From Verrucomicrobiota bacterium (GTDB lineage: Bacteria; Verrucomicrobiota; Verrucomicrobiia; Verrucomicrobiales; Verrucomicrobiaceae), in contig JAEYUU010000649.1 in assembly GCA_023429545.1 (NCBI GenBank), forward strand, positions 1 to 9,830: 9,830 bases of DNA, written 5' to 3'. Positions 1 through 7,394 of this stretch are shown here, piece by piece. The number at the start of each line of letters is the position of its first letter. Positions within the stretch are counted from its first letter, which is position 1. The notes under the pieces are model-generated. The model was not told where the DNA came from, made no database searches, and was given only the letters and a program-made list of their open reading frames with translations. The position numbers were made by a program, and so were the translations under genes.

Positions 1-1821
1 GTATCGAAGACTAGCCGTGCCTCGGATGGGAATTGGTATCGTGAGCCTGGAGACATCGCATGCCAGTGGCATATCTGGTTCGACGGGGGACGCGAGGTGT
101 GTTCAGCCACCTTCTCCCGTTCGGACAACTGCTGGCGGCAGGGGCCTCCCCTGCCGCTTGCAAGTCTCACAACTGGTGAGGACGTGCAGTCCCTGCTGGG
201 CGACTTGCTCTCTCCCACCTACTTCGGGCACAAGCCCAAGGCTCTTGGAATCATCTTGCACGTGGCGGACGAATTCTCTCTTGCAGAGGTTGCCCCCCCC
301 ACGGAAGCCAGCAGTGATGGAGCCGATGACTTCAATGTACTGCGCTACAATCTGATTGATTCGCCTCGTGACTTTCTGGCGGATCGAGACGTTTCAGTCG
401 ATACCCTTTCGTGGCGGCTCCTTCCTTATTGGGGCGCCCCTGCCAATCAATCCCGTTGCACGGCAGTTTCACTGCCGCGCTCCCGCGAAGTCTTCCTCAA
501 CAGGCTGGTGGAAGGTGGAGAAGAATGGCGCATTCCCGTTCGTGTCGCGGTCACTAGCGCGCCCATGGAAGCGCTGGCTGCCCTCGCGCTTCTCAAACCA
601 GAATTGCGCGGCGGCGGTCTCGTGGCCTTCCCCTATCTTAGATATACGGCTGTCTTTGCCCTGAATGCTTCCGGAGAGCTTCGCTCCGCTCGCAGCCTGG
701 CTCACCGCGGTGGTAATCCCATCCCAGCCAGCTTCGGTGATATTCTGTGGAACATGGCGGTGAGCGCAGAACTTATCACCAACGACGGAGCAGGCCAGTT
801 GTTGCCCAATCTCGTTATCGTCTCTCCCAATGAAACCGTCCTGCAGGAGGCGACACGTGAGTTGGAAATCTATTCACTGAAACGTCAGCGCATTGTTGCC
901 CAGGCCCTGAACCTTGCCACTCATCCCACTACGGCGAACCTTCCCGGTCACCGTCCCGAGTTTCTCCCGTACGACGCTGGAGCAGCGTCCCAGGCCGGCT
1001 CAGGTGGCGCCATGTCATCATCGGCAACATTCCGCTCTCTATGGGACGGCTGGGCGACGCAGAATTTCTTCAACACTGCGAAAATCGACAATCTCTATCC
1101 CACATTAGCAGACCTTCGCTTGCTGCGCTTCTCTTCGTGGTTTGTCGGTTTGCTCGGCATCTCGCTTCTCGCGATTGGGTGCTACGGCATCTACGGCCTC
1201 GTCACCGCCATGCGCCATCCGTCCTGGAAACTCACACAGGAGGAAGTGGAAAAGAGCAAGGGGCAGCATGAAAAGCTGTTTGCCGAGGAGAGGCAGATCG
1301 ACATCACCGAACGCCTGATGGTGCCCCGTTCCCAAGGGTGGTCCACCTTGGAGTTGTTGCTTCAAATGTTCCCAGAGGATTCCGGAGCCCGCCTGGAGTC
1401 CTTCGAGTATGAAGCAAAGGCATCGCAGCGCACGCAGCCGGTACGGAGGCCCAAGCCAGGCGCTCCGGCGCAAGATACTGGCATGGAAACCGTGGGAATG
1501 GTGCGCGAGTGGACGTTCAAAGGACTGGCCAAACCGAAGACACTCGAGCTGCTGAACAACCTCAACAGCCAGCGCGGACTGACCGCCTTCTTCGAGCAGG
1601 TGGTCAAGGCAACTGGAGATTCAAGTCTTGCTCCTGACCCTGCCCGGCAGCTTCGTCTCAATCTCAGCCAGGGCCAGAATTCCCGCTACAGCGCCACGGC
1701 ATCCGCCAGCGAGGCCGTCAAGAACCCAGCCGTGACCTATCCCTACGTTTTCGAAGCGACCATCTCCCAGACCGTCTCGGAGAAGGATCCGCTCGCCCTT
1801 CCCACCGGAAAGCCTTTCTAG
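1..1821 (+). CDS. GspL-like (fused PilM/PilN-like) inner-membrane platform protein, 5' end missing
   Basis: The reading frame is open from the left edge to the TAG at 1819-1821, so 606 residues are visible and the true start lies upstream; the GTG at 97 is only an internal codon. Visible residues 1 to about 340 form a soluble domain with a stretch near 190-250 (SAPMEALAALALLKP, then a beta-rich part with RYTAVFALN) that resembles the actin-like fold of PilM/GspL. I see no clear nucleotide-binding motif. One hydrophobic segment at about 380-402 (WFVGLLGISLLAIGCYGIYG) follows. After it come a charged, probably coiled-coil stretch (about 408-440) and a periplasmic part like PilN or the GspL ferredoxin-like domain. 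The cytoplasm-span-periplasm layout is that of GspL, or of PilM fused to PilN. In those systems this protein docks the assembly ATPase to the inner-membrane platform. Its place ahead of PilO-, PilP- and secretin-like genes agrees. The family call rests on topology and context rather than on a signature motif. Confidence -1.
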   Translation, partial: VSKTSRASDGNWYREPGDIACQWHIWFDGGREVCSATFSRSDNCWRQGPPLPLASLTTGEDVQSLLGDLLSPTYFGHKPKALGIILHVADEFSLAEVAPPTEASSDGADDFNVLRYNLIDSPRDFLADRDVSVDTLSWRLLPYWGAPANQSRCTAVSLPRSREVFLNRLVEGGEEWRIPVRVAVTSAPMEALAALALLKPELRGGGLVAFPYLRYTAVFALNASGELRSARSLAHRGGNPIPASFGDILWNMAVSAELITNDGAGQLLPNLVIVSPNETVLQEATRELEIYSLKRQRIVAQALNLATHPTTANLPGHRPEFLPYDAGAASQAGSGGAMSSSATFRSLWDGWATQNFFNTAKIDNLYPTLADLRLLRFSSWFVGLLGISLLAIGCYGIYGLVTAMRHPSWKLTQEEVEKSKGQHEKLFAEERQIDITERLMVPRSQGWSTLELLLQMFPEDSGARLESFEYEAKASQRTQPVRRPKPGAPAQDTGMETVGMVREWTFKGLAKPKTLELLNNLNSQRGLTAFFEQVVKATGDSSLAPDPARQLRLNLSQGQNSRYSATASASEAVKNPAVTYPYVFEATISQTVSEKDPLALPTGKPF

Positions 1822-1825
1822 CCTC

Positions 1826-2389
1826 ATGAGTGCTTACACCAAGCCCATTCTCCGGTTCGGACTGATTGTTCCGGCTGCATTCAATTGCTTCCTCCTTGCC
1901 GGAGTTGTCGCAGGCGTCACGAAACTCTCCAAAATTCGTGCGGAACGGGAAGCTCGCTACGAAGAGCAGACCAAGAGGCTGGCCGCCATGAAGGGACTTC
2001 AGGCTAAGCTGGAACCGCGCCGCAAACCCTTCGAAGAGCACAAGAAAATCCTGAGCGCCGACCCTGGGCAGATCATGACCAGGGGCTTGGACATGTGTCT
2101 CCCGAAGTATACCGACTTGGAGCTTGCGAGGACGAGCCTCGTGTTTCCGCAAGATAGGGGCCAGCTTGGTCGCCAGCTCCAATGTGACATCGCCAAGGTC
2201 AAGAGCACTTTCGAGGGTGGCATTGGACCCATGCAGGAGACCCTCCTCCAGATGGAATCCTTGATGCCACAGGCTTTTCTGGAAGAAATGAAAATCACCC
2301 GGAAGAGCGACCTGTTGATGAAACGACCCGATCTTCTCGGCATTGAAATAACCCATGCGTGCTGGAAAGCCGGGGAGGCAGCGAAATGA
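1826..2389 (+). CDS. PilO/GspM-like inner-membrane assembly protein
   Basis: This is a 187-residue protein with a short cytoplasmic N-terminus, one membrane span at about 12-33 (GLIVPAAFNCFLLAGVVAGV), a highly charged predicted coiled coil at about 35-75, and a small periplasmic domain at about 90-180. The domain contains a pattern like PilO (STFEGGIGPMQETLLQMESL, then a MKIT strand), where a strand with Phe and Gly is followed by a helix. This is the topology of PilO and GspM, which pair with PilN/GspL in the inner-membrane ring. The ATG lies four bases after the stop of the GspL-like gene, and the 3' end overlaps the next gene by ATGA. Sequence similarity within this family is normally low, so the call depends on topology and order. 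Akkermansia Amuc_1100 is a comparable protein of the same general type, but I cannot claim orthology. Confidence -1.
   Translation: MSAYTKPILRFGLIVPAAFNCFLLAGVVAGVTKLSKIRAEREARYEEQTKRLAAMKGLQAKLEPRRKPFEEHKKILSADPGQIMTRGLDMCLPKYTDLELARTSLVFPQDRGQLGRQLQCDIAKVKSTFEGGIGPMQETLLQMESLMPQAFLEEMKITRKSDLLMKRPDLLGIEITHACWKAGEAAK
2372..2378 (+). promoter_or_regulatory. Strong Shine-Dalgarno for the PilP-like gene
   Basis: GGGGAGG lies seven bases before the ATG at 2386, inside the 3' end of the PilO-like gene. It favours the ATG at 2386 over the in-frame GTG at 2359, which would add nine residues (VLESRGGSE read through) in front of the signal peptide. It is the only strong ribosome-binding site I see at any gene start in this window. 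Confidence -1.
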
Positions 2390-2991
2390 AAACACTGATC
2401 CTGGTCATGACGCTCACAGCCTGTGCCGCCGCGACGCTGGCAGCACCGCCTGTAAGAAAGCCTGTGCCCAAGAAGGAAAAGCCAGCTTTTGTCGGTGGCG
2501 ACGCAACTTGGCTCCCGAAGGGTGTGAAGTCATATCCGTCTGCCCAAGACGTAGAATTGAAGGCTCAAAAGCTCAGTTCTCGGGCACGGGCGATCGATCC
2601 ATTCAGCGTATCCACCTTCCCCCGTGAAGAAGACATCGTCGTAGTGGATGAGAACGCCGCCCGTCCCACCTTTCGCATCACGCTCAATCAAGCGCTGCAG
2701 ACATTGAAGCTGAATGGCGTCAACCTCAGCCAGAAGGAATTCCTCATAGGAGGACGCAACGTGTACGAAGGCGATGTTCTCGAACTCTCGTTCAAGAACG
2801 AAATGTTCCAAGCACTGGTTGTTGAAGTGAACGCGACAGAAATTGTCTTCCGGGATCTACAGCGTGGTGACGTCGGGATCATGCCCCATAACATGGTACC
2901 CAAGCTCCAGCTCGAACCCATGCGCAAAGTGGCTTCATCACTGGAGCCCAAGTGGACTCCCATGGAACCAGCAACACCTCTCAAGAAATGA
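2386..2991 (+). CDS. Exported PilP/GspC-like periplasmic linker protein
   Basis: The protein has 201 residues from the ATG at 2386. The N-terminus is a signal peptide (MKTLILVMTLTACAAATLAA). It contains a lipobox-like LTAC at 10-13, but an ordinary signal-peptidase I cleavage after about residue 20 is also possible. A Pro/Lys-rich linker at about 21-50 follows. The folded part at about 85-175 is beta-rich, with segments such as LNGVNLSQKEFLIGGRNVYE, GDVLELSF and TEIVFRDL. This reads like the small beta-sandwich of PilP or the HR domain of GspC (a short loop with 'function X at level Y', then 'I/V-V-F'). In type IV pilus and type II systems that domain binds the N0 domain of the secretin. The gene sits immediately before the secretin gene with an ATGA overlap, exactly where pilP sits relative to pilQ. 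PilP is usually a lipoprotein, which would fit the LTAC motif. The call is moderate because the domain is short and divergent. Confidence -1.
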   Translation: MKTLILVMTLTACAAATLAAPPVRKPVPKKEKPAFVGGDATWLPKGVKSYPSAQDVELKAQKLSSRARAIDPFSVSTFPREEDIVVVDENAARPTFRITLNQALQTLKLNGVNLSQKEFLIGGRNVYEGDVLELSFKNEMFQALVVEVNATEIVFRDLQRGDVGIMPHNMVPKLQLEPMRKVASSLEPKWTPMEPATPLKK

Positions 2992-5072
2992 ACCTTCCTC
3001 TCACCATCTCACTGAGCTTGCTGGCATGCTCCCTGTCAGCACTCCGCGGCCAAACGGATTTGGCGCTACCACTGCCGAAGTATGATCCTCTTCTGGCTTT
3101 GCAGCGGACGGACTCCACCATTCCCCTGGCAGAAACCACGCTCGTCCAGAACATCACTCCGGCCGCAGGTCCGGGCGCCAGGGCAGGTTCAGAGCCGTCA
3201 CCCAGCGTGGACATCTCTCCACGGACTGACGCAAGCTCCCCAGCGTCTGACGCCAGCCCTTCCCAAGCAGCCATGCTAGCTGCGGCCAACCCCGGATTGG
3301 AGAATCCCGCCGCCACTCCTCTGCCAACCCTCCCTTCTGAAGGCTACTGGGTCGACGGCGCGCCCATCAATGACGTCTTCCAGTACCTCTGCCGCAAAGC
3401 CGGATATCAATACTTCTTCAATAACGATCTAAACGGGCCGGAGTTCATCGTTACCGGACATCTTCAGCTGGATGATCCTGAACGGCAGATCGAGGACCTC
3501 GCCGTCGCATTCGGGCTCAGCGTTTACCATCAGGGCAAGACCCTGTACATCATGAATGACATGCAGCTCTCCAGGCTGCCGCTGGAAATCATGAGTTACC
3601 AGCTCAAGTATTTGCGTGGCTCCACCCCAAGCCGGGTGTCCTCTCAATCCTCTGCCCAGGCCGGTGGCGGCGAAGGTGGTAGTGGCGCTGCCGGCAGTTC
3701 CGCTGGCATGGCTGACTTCGAGAAACTCAAACTCATCATCCGCCCCCTGCTGACCAAGAGCGTCGGGCAGATTGAATTCGAGGAAAAGACAAACACGCTG
3801 CTGGTCACGGACAACAGCGTCAAGATCAAGCGCATCAAAGCCCTTCTTGAGACACTTGACCGCCCCAAGCAGCAAATCGCCGTGAACGTTCGCGTCCTGC
3901 GAGTGCTCAACAGCAAGGGCAAGAAGGTGGGCGTCGACTGGTCAAGCACGTTGGGAGAGGGGCTCACAGTATCCGCGAGCCAGAGCTTGAACGCCATGTT
4001 CAACCTTCCCGATACGAGCATTCTGAACAAGGCCAACTCCACCATTCGCGAGTTCACCGACGGATTCGACAACACCTCCACCTTCACTGGCAACACCGGT
4101 GAACCTGGCTCCACGAGTGTCACCAACATCACCACCTCCACGGGCAGTACCATCCGCTCCAACAGCAGCGACCATGCAAGCACGTACAATGATGGTCCAG
4201 GCCTTGTTTTTGAACCGCTACAGGTCAACGCCATCATCCGGGCTCTGGAAGAAAATGGCATTGTGAGCCAGGAGTCATGCCCGACCATCATCACGGAGGA
4301 CAACGAACAGGGCATCATATCAATCGTGGACCGCTTCCCCATCATTACCTCCACGGTTACGGAGACGACCGCCGGCCAGAACATCACGGAAGAACTGCGC
4401 TATAAGATCGACGAGAACGATCCGGATGCGATGGAGAATCCGGAGAAGAGTCGTGAAATCGGAGTGACTCTCTCCGTCACACCCACGCTGCTCCCGGACG
4501 GCACTGTGCGCATGAAGCTGCGCCCGCGAGTTGCCAAAATCGTGGAGTTCATCAATGGACAGACTGGAAACATCTACCCTCGTGTGAGCGAATCCACGGC
4601 CGAGGCCATCAGCCGTATCCCAAGTGGGCAGTCGCTCATCCTGGGGGGCTTCTATGACTACAGCGAAAGCAAAAACGGAAATAACGTTCCTCTCCTCGGG
4701 AAGGTCCCCGGCCTGGGCTGGCTGTTCAAGTCCAAGGACAACAGCGTGGAAAAGGTCAGCCTGATCTTCGTCATCACCCCGAGTGTGTACGATGCCTCCA
4801 GTCCCAACGGCATCCGCGGCATCAACCAGGAAATGCGTACTTACTCCAACTTCGAACCAGCCCGCCTGGATGTGATGAGCGAGCGTTTCCTTCCACCGCT
4901 GCCCATCGCCGCTCCTCCCGCCGCGTTTGAGACCCGCACCGAAACCGTTCGCCAGCAAACCGTCTCCAAGCCTTCCGGTTCAATCCCGCAGGAATCGTCT
5001 GAGCAGCCGCAGAAGCGCTCCTGGCTAAAACGGATGTTCACCAAGAACCCGAACTCAGCACCCGCGCCCTAA
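2988..5072 (+). CDS. gspD: Outer-membrane secretin (GspD/PilQ family)
   Basis: This 694-residue protein forms the outer-membrane channel of a type II secretion or type IV pilus-like machine. I chose the ATG at 2988, which overlaps the previous stop by ATGA and begins directly with a signal sequence (MNLPLTISLSLLACSLSALR). The in-frame GTG at 2952 would put a polar extension ahead of it. A Pro/Ala/Ser-rich linker runs to about 115. An N0/STN-like domain lies at about 118-195 (WVDGAPINDVFQYL to GLSVYHQGKTLYI). One NolW/N1-type domain lies at about 202-295, interrupted by a Gly-rich stretch at about 225-240. The secretin domain spans about 296-605 and carries the family hallmark VPLLGKVPGLGWLFK from residue 567. 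Residues 356-402 are an unusual Ser/Thr/Asn/Gly-rich insertion. A Pro-rich basic tail follows residue 605. The domain set (N0, N1, secretin) is closer to PilQ than to GspD with its N0-N3. The symbol gspD is used for the superfamily; pilQ would be equally defensible. Confidence -1.
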   Translation: MNLPLTISLSLLACSLSALRGQTDLALPLPKYDPLLALQRTDSTIPLAETTLVQNITPAAGPGARAGSEPSPSVDISPRTDASSPASDASPSQAAMLAAANPGLENPAATPLPTLPSEGYWVDGAPINDVFQYLCRKAGYQYFFNNDLNGPEFIVTGHLQLDDPERQIEDLAVAFGLSVYHQGKTLYIMNDMQLSRLPLEIMSYQLKYLRGSTPSRVSSQSSAQAGGGEGGSGAAGSSAGMADFEKLKLIIRPLLTKSVGQIEFEEKTNTLLVTDNSVKIKRIKALLETLDRPKQQIAVNVRVLRVLNSKGKKVGVDWSSTLGEGLTVSASQSLNAMFNLPDTSILNKANSTIREFTDGFDNTSTFTGNTGEPGSTSVTNITTSTGSTIRSNSSDHASTYNDGPGLVFEPLQVNAIIRALEENGIVSQESCPTIITEDNEQGIISIVDRFPIITSTVTETTAGQNITEELRYKIDENDPDAMENPEKSREIGVTLSVTPTLLPDGTVRMKLRPRVAKIVEFINGQTGNIYPRVSESTAEAISRIPSGQSLILGGFYDYSESKNGNNVPLLGKVPGLGWLFKSKDNSVEKVSLIFVITPSVYDASSPNGIRGINQEMRTYSNFEPARLDVMSERFLPPLPIAAPPAAFETRTETVRQQTVSKPSGSIPQESSEQPQKRSWLKRMFTKNPNSAPAP

Positions 5073-5084
5073 CCAGGCAAGCCC

Positions 5085-5702
5085 ATGTTCGCTCCCAAGG
5101 TCACAGATACAATCACCGGCATCTCCTTCCTGCCGCCGGAGCCGTCATCAGGCCTGATGGCGGCGATCAATGTCCTTGAGTCCATCGCTGCGTGTTCGGT
5201 CAATCACCTGCAGCAGGGCGGCTACATGGCGGACACGGAGATTCACGGATTGCTGCAGGGCTATCACACCCACCTGACAAGTGGAGGCTCCCTTCCCGCC
5301 TGCCGTGACTTCCTCGCCTATACCGCGCTGCATCAGGCCAGAAAGCACGCGGTGACTCCCGAGGGAGAAGTGGCACGCATGCAGCGCGTCCTGCGCCAGA
5401 GGCTGCATGATGAGGTGCACTACTGGAGCGTGGGCATGATGCCAGGCCGGCCAAATTCTCTCTATGAACCCTGCCCCTCTCTTCGGGTGGCCTGTTCGCT
5501 CCTCGGCTGCCCTGCCGTGCTCTCCGGAGATGACAGCATCGTGCATGTCGCTTCCCTGAATCCAGTTTCTGCCCTGGTGGCCTCCGCATGGATCCGACAC
5601 GAAATCACCCACTCTGGCCAGCAGGAACCGCCCTTCGTCTTCCCCTTCATCGTTGACCTCGCCACCTGGGAGTCACTCCAGCAGCGCCATTTCTCCGCAT
5701 GA
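5085..5702 (+). CDS. Uncharacterised cytoplasmic protein between the secretin and ATPase genes
   Basis: I do not recognise this 205-residue protein. It has no signal peptide or membrane span, so it is probably cytoplasmic. The first half looks helical (AAINVLESIAACSVNHLQQG, later ARMQRVLRQRLHDEVHYW). The second half mixes strands and hydrophobic turns (LRVACSLLGCPAVLSGDDSI, then PFVFPFIVDL). It is rich in His and Cys, including Cys at 73, 130, 137 and 142. Residues 172-176 read HEITH, which matches the short HExxH pattern of zinc metalloproteases, although there is no further support for that activity. The start ATG lies 12 bases after the secretin stop, and the end overlaps the ATPase start by ATGA, so its translation is probably coupled to the ATPase. 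The position suggests a cytoplasmic partner of the GspE-type ATPase or of the GspL-like protein. That role is inference. Confidence -1.
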   Translation: MFAPKVTDTITGISFLPPEPSSGLMAAINVLESIAACSVNHLQQGGYMADTEIHGLLQGYHTHLTSGGSLPACRDFLAYTALHQARKHAVTPEGEVARMQRVLRQRLHDEVHYWSVGMMPGRPNSLYEPCPSLRVACSLLGCPAVLSGDDSIVHVASLNPVSALVASAWIRHEITHSGQQEPPFVFPFIVDLATWESLQQRHFSA

Positions 5703-7390
5703 ACCTGAATCTCGGCATTGAATTCAACGAGACCATCCAGGCCCTGGTCCTGGAGGAGTTGCGCAAAGTGTCGCCTTCGGACATGACGCTCTCAGATGAG
5801 GCCCTCGTCCGCAAGTCCTCGAAGTCCCGCATTCTCGGCGCCGTCGGCAAGGCGTCCGGTCTGGCCGCCTTCCCGAATGTGCGTGAACTGGTTGACTCAG
5901 AGTTGGTCAGCTATTGCGACCCCGCTGCGCTGTCGCGCGGCCTCTTCGTCCCACTGCGCCGCAGCGCTGAGCAGATCCTGCTCGCCGTGGCCAACCCCTG
6001 GGACTACCGTGCGGACGACTACTGCTCAGTGCGTTTCCCTGATGAGGAAATTCTGAAGGTCGTCACGCTGCCTGCGGAAATCTCCAGCGTCATTGAGGGC
6101 TCCTCTTCCTCCGCTGGCCCGAGCCGTGCAGACCTCGAGGCGCTGGAAGTGGACGAGTTTTCCCTCGACGTTCCTGACTTCGACGTGACCCGCCAGTATG
6201 ACGAGCCCATCGCGCAGCTCGTCGCCAGCATGGTTTCGGATGCCATCAAGCAGCACGCCTCCGACATTCACATCAAGACTGAGAAGACCAGCATCGCCTA
6301 CTCCTTCCGAGTCGACGGCGACCTTGGCCAGAAAATCGACATGCCGGTGAAGCTGAAGGATCGCATCGACGCCTTCCTGCTCAACCTCATGCGCCTGCCT
6401 CCAGAAGATCGCAGCAAGCGCCCTGGCATCTCCGGACGCTTTACCGCAAGCTACTACGGCCGCTCTGTCGGTGTCCGTTATGAGCGCCACCGCACCTACC
6501 GCGGCTATCACGTCACCATGCGTCTTCTGGACAAGACGCACCTGGAAGCCCGCCTTGGCATGGGCACCCTCGCCTTTGATGAAGGCACCCTTTTCGAGCT
6601 GGAAAAGGCCATGGCCGTGCCCTCCGGCATCATCGTCATGTCCGGCCCCACTGGTTCCGGTAAATCCACCACGCTTAATGCGATGTTGCGTGAACTCAAC
6701 CGGCCTGAGGACAACATCCTCACCCTGGAAAACCCAGTGGAAGACGAAATTCCCGGCGTCACCCACTGCGACTTGCGCGATTCCTCCGAGTTCAAGCCGA
6801 TGATCACGAGCTTCATGCGCTCTGACCCGGATATCATTCTCATGGGGGAAGTTCGCGACCGCGAGTCTGCCGAGCTCGCCATCGAAGCGGCCATCACCGG
6901 TCACAAGGTGCTCACCACGATTCACACCCCGCGCGCATCCCAGATCATCGAGCGATTTGAACAGCTCGGCATGGAACGGTGGAAAATCGCCCAGACGCTC
7001 AAAGCGGCATGCGCCCAGCGTCTCGTAAAGCTTCTGTGCCCCTCCTGCCGAGAGAGGATCGACGGGGTGCCGGAGAAGGACATACGCCTGTTCCATATGG
7101 AGAGCGATTGGGCTCACCGCCCGGTCTATCAGCATCGCAAGGAAGGCTGCCAGGAGTGCAAAGGCCGCGGCTATTCAGGCCGTACCGCCATTCTTGAAAT
7201 CCTGCCCATCAGTCCCAAGGTCGGCGACAAGCTGGCAAAGGGCGAGATCACTCCCTACGAACTTGAGCACGAAATCCGGAAACTCTACGGGCTTCCTTCT
7301 CTTCGTGACAACGGCTTCAAGCTTCTCGAGGCAGGACGCACGGACCTAGCCGCGCTCCGCAAAGTTCTGGACCTTACTTACGACTGCTAA
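5699..7390 (+). CDS. gspE: GspE/PilB-type assembly ATPase
   Basis: This 563-residue hexameric motor ATPase works at the cytoplasmic face of the inner membrane and powers pseudopilus or pilus assembly through GspF. An N-terminal regulatory domain similar to GspE_N/MshEN covers about 35-135. A Ser-rich linker at about 135-145 follows. The N2 domain includes HASDIHIKTE at 186-195. The catalytic part has a full set of motifs: Walker A GPTGSGKS at 316-323, a Walker B region DPDIILMGEVRD at 376-387, and a His box GHKVLTTIHT with His402 and His409. Two CxxC pairs (Cys447/450 and Cys484/487) form the zinc-binding CM domain that is typical of GspE and PilB and absent from the retraction ATPase PilT. 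The length is close to the family norm. The ATG overlaps the previous gene by ATGA, and the gspF start follows four bases after the stop. All catalytic motifs look intact. Confidence -1.
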   Translation: MNLNLGIEFNETIQALVLEELRKVSPSDMTLSDEALVRKSSKSRILGAVGKASGLAAFPNVRELVDSELVSYCDPAALSRGLFVPLRRSAEQILLAVANPWDYRADDYCSVRFPDEEILKVVTLPAEISSVIEGSSSSAGPSRADLEALEVDEFSLDVPDFDVTRQYDEPIAQLVASMVSDAIKQHASDIHIKTEKTSIAYSFRVDGDLGQKIDMPVKLKDRIDAFLLNLMRLPPEDRSKRPGISGRFTASYYGRSVGVRYERHRTYRGYHVTMRLLDKTHLEARLGMGTLAFDEGTLFELEKAMAVPSGIIVMSGPTGSGKSTTLNAMLRELNRPEDNILTLENPVEDEIPGVTHCDLRDSSEFKPMITSFMRSDPDIILMGEVRDRESAELAIEAAITGHKVLTTIHTPRASQIIERFEQLGMERWKIAQTLKAACAQRLVKLLCPSCRERIDGVPEKDIRLFHMESDWAHRPVYQHRKEGCQECKGRGYSGRTAILEILPISPKVGDKLAKGEITPYELEHEIRKLYGLPSLRDNGFKLLEAGRTDLAALRKVLDLTYDC

Positions 7391-7394
7391 TTCC

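Noticed and set aside
97..99. GTG as the start of the GspL-like gene
   Set aside because: The frame is open upstream to the window edge with protein-like content (for example WFDGGREV). The GTG is a Val codon inside the gene.
293..300. Run of eight C as a possible frameshift or slippage site
   Set aside because: The same frame reads on with family-like sequence on both sides, so there is no sign of a shift. The run could matter for sequencing accuracy only.
17..355. 112-codon + strand frame at the left edge
   Set aside because: It is out of frame with the GspL-like gene, which is open from base 1 and whose product shows consistent domain features; the alternative looks like random translation.
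1718..2395. 225-codon open frame on the - strand
   Set aside because: It overlaps the PilO-like gene and the end of the GspL-like gene. It has no family signature, and the + strand genes explain the region with correct topology and coupling.
2952..2954. GTG as an alternative secretin start
   Set aside because: It would put a polar 12-residue extension before the signal sequence, while the ATG at 2988 has the ATGA overlap seen at other junctions.
3644..4387. 247-codon open frame on the - strand inside the secretin gene
   Set aside because: The + strand frame carries secretin domain hallmarks. The - strand product is Ser/Val/Leu-rich, without a fold or ribosome-binding site.
6026..7135. Long open frame on the - strand (369 codons)
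   Set aside because: It lies entirely opposite the motif-complete gspE gene. Its product is low in order and has no recognisable domain, so it is a shadow of codon bias in a GC-rich gene.
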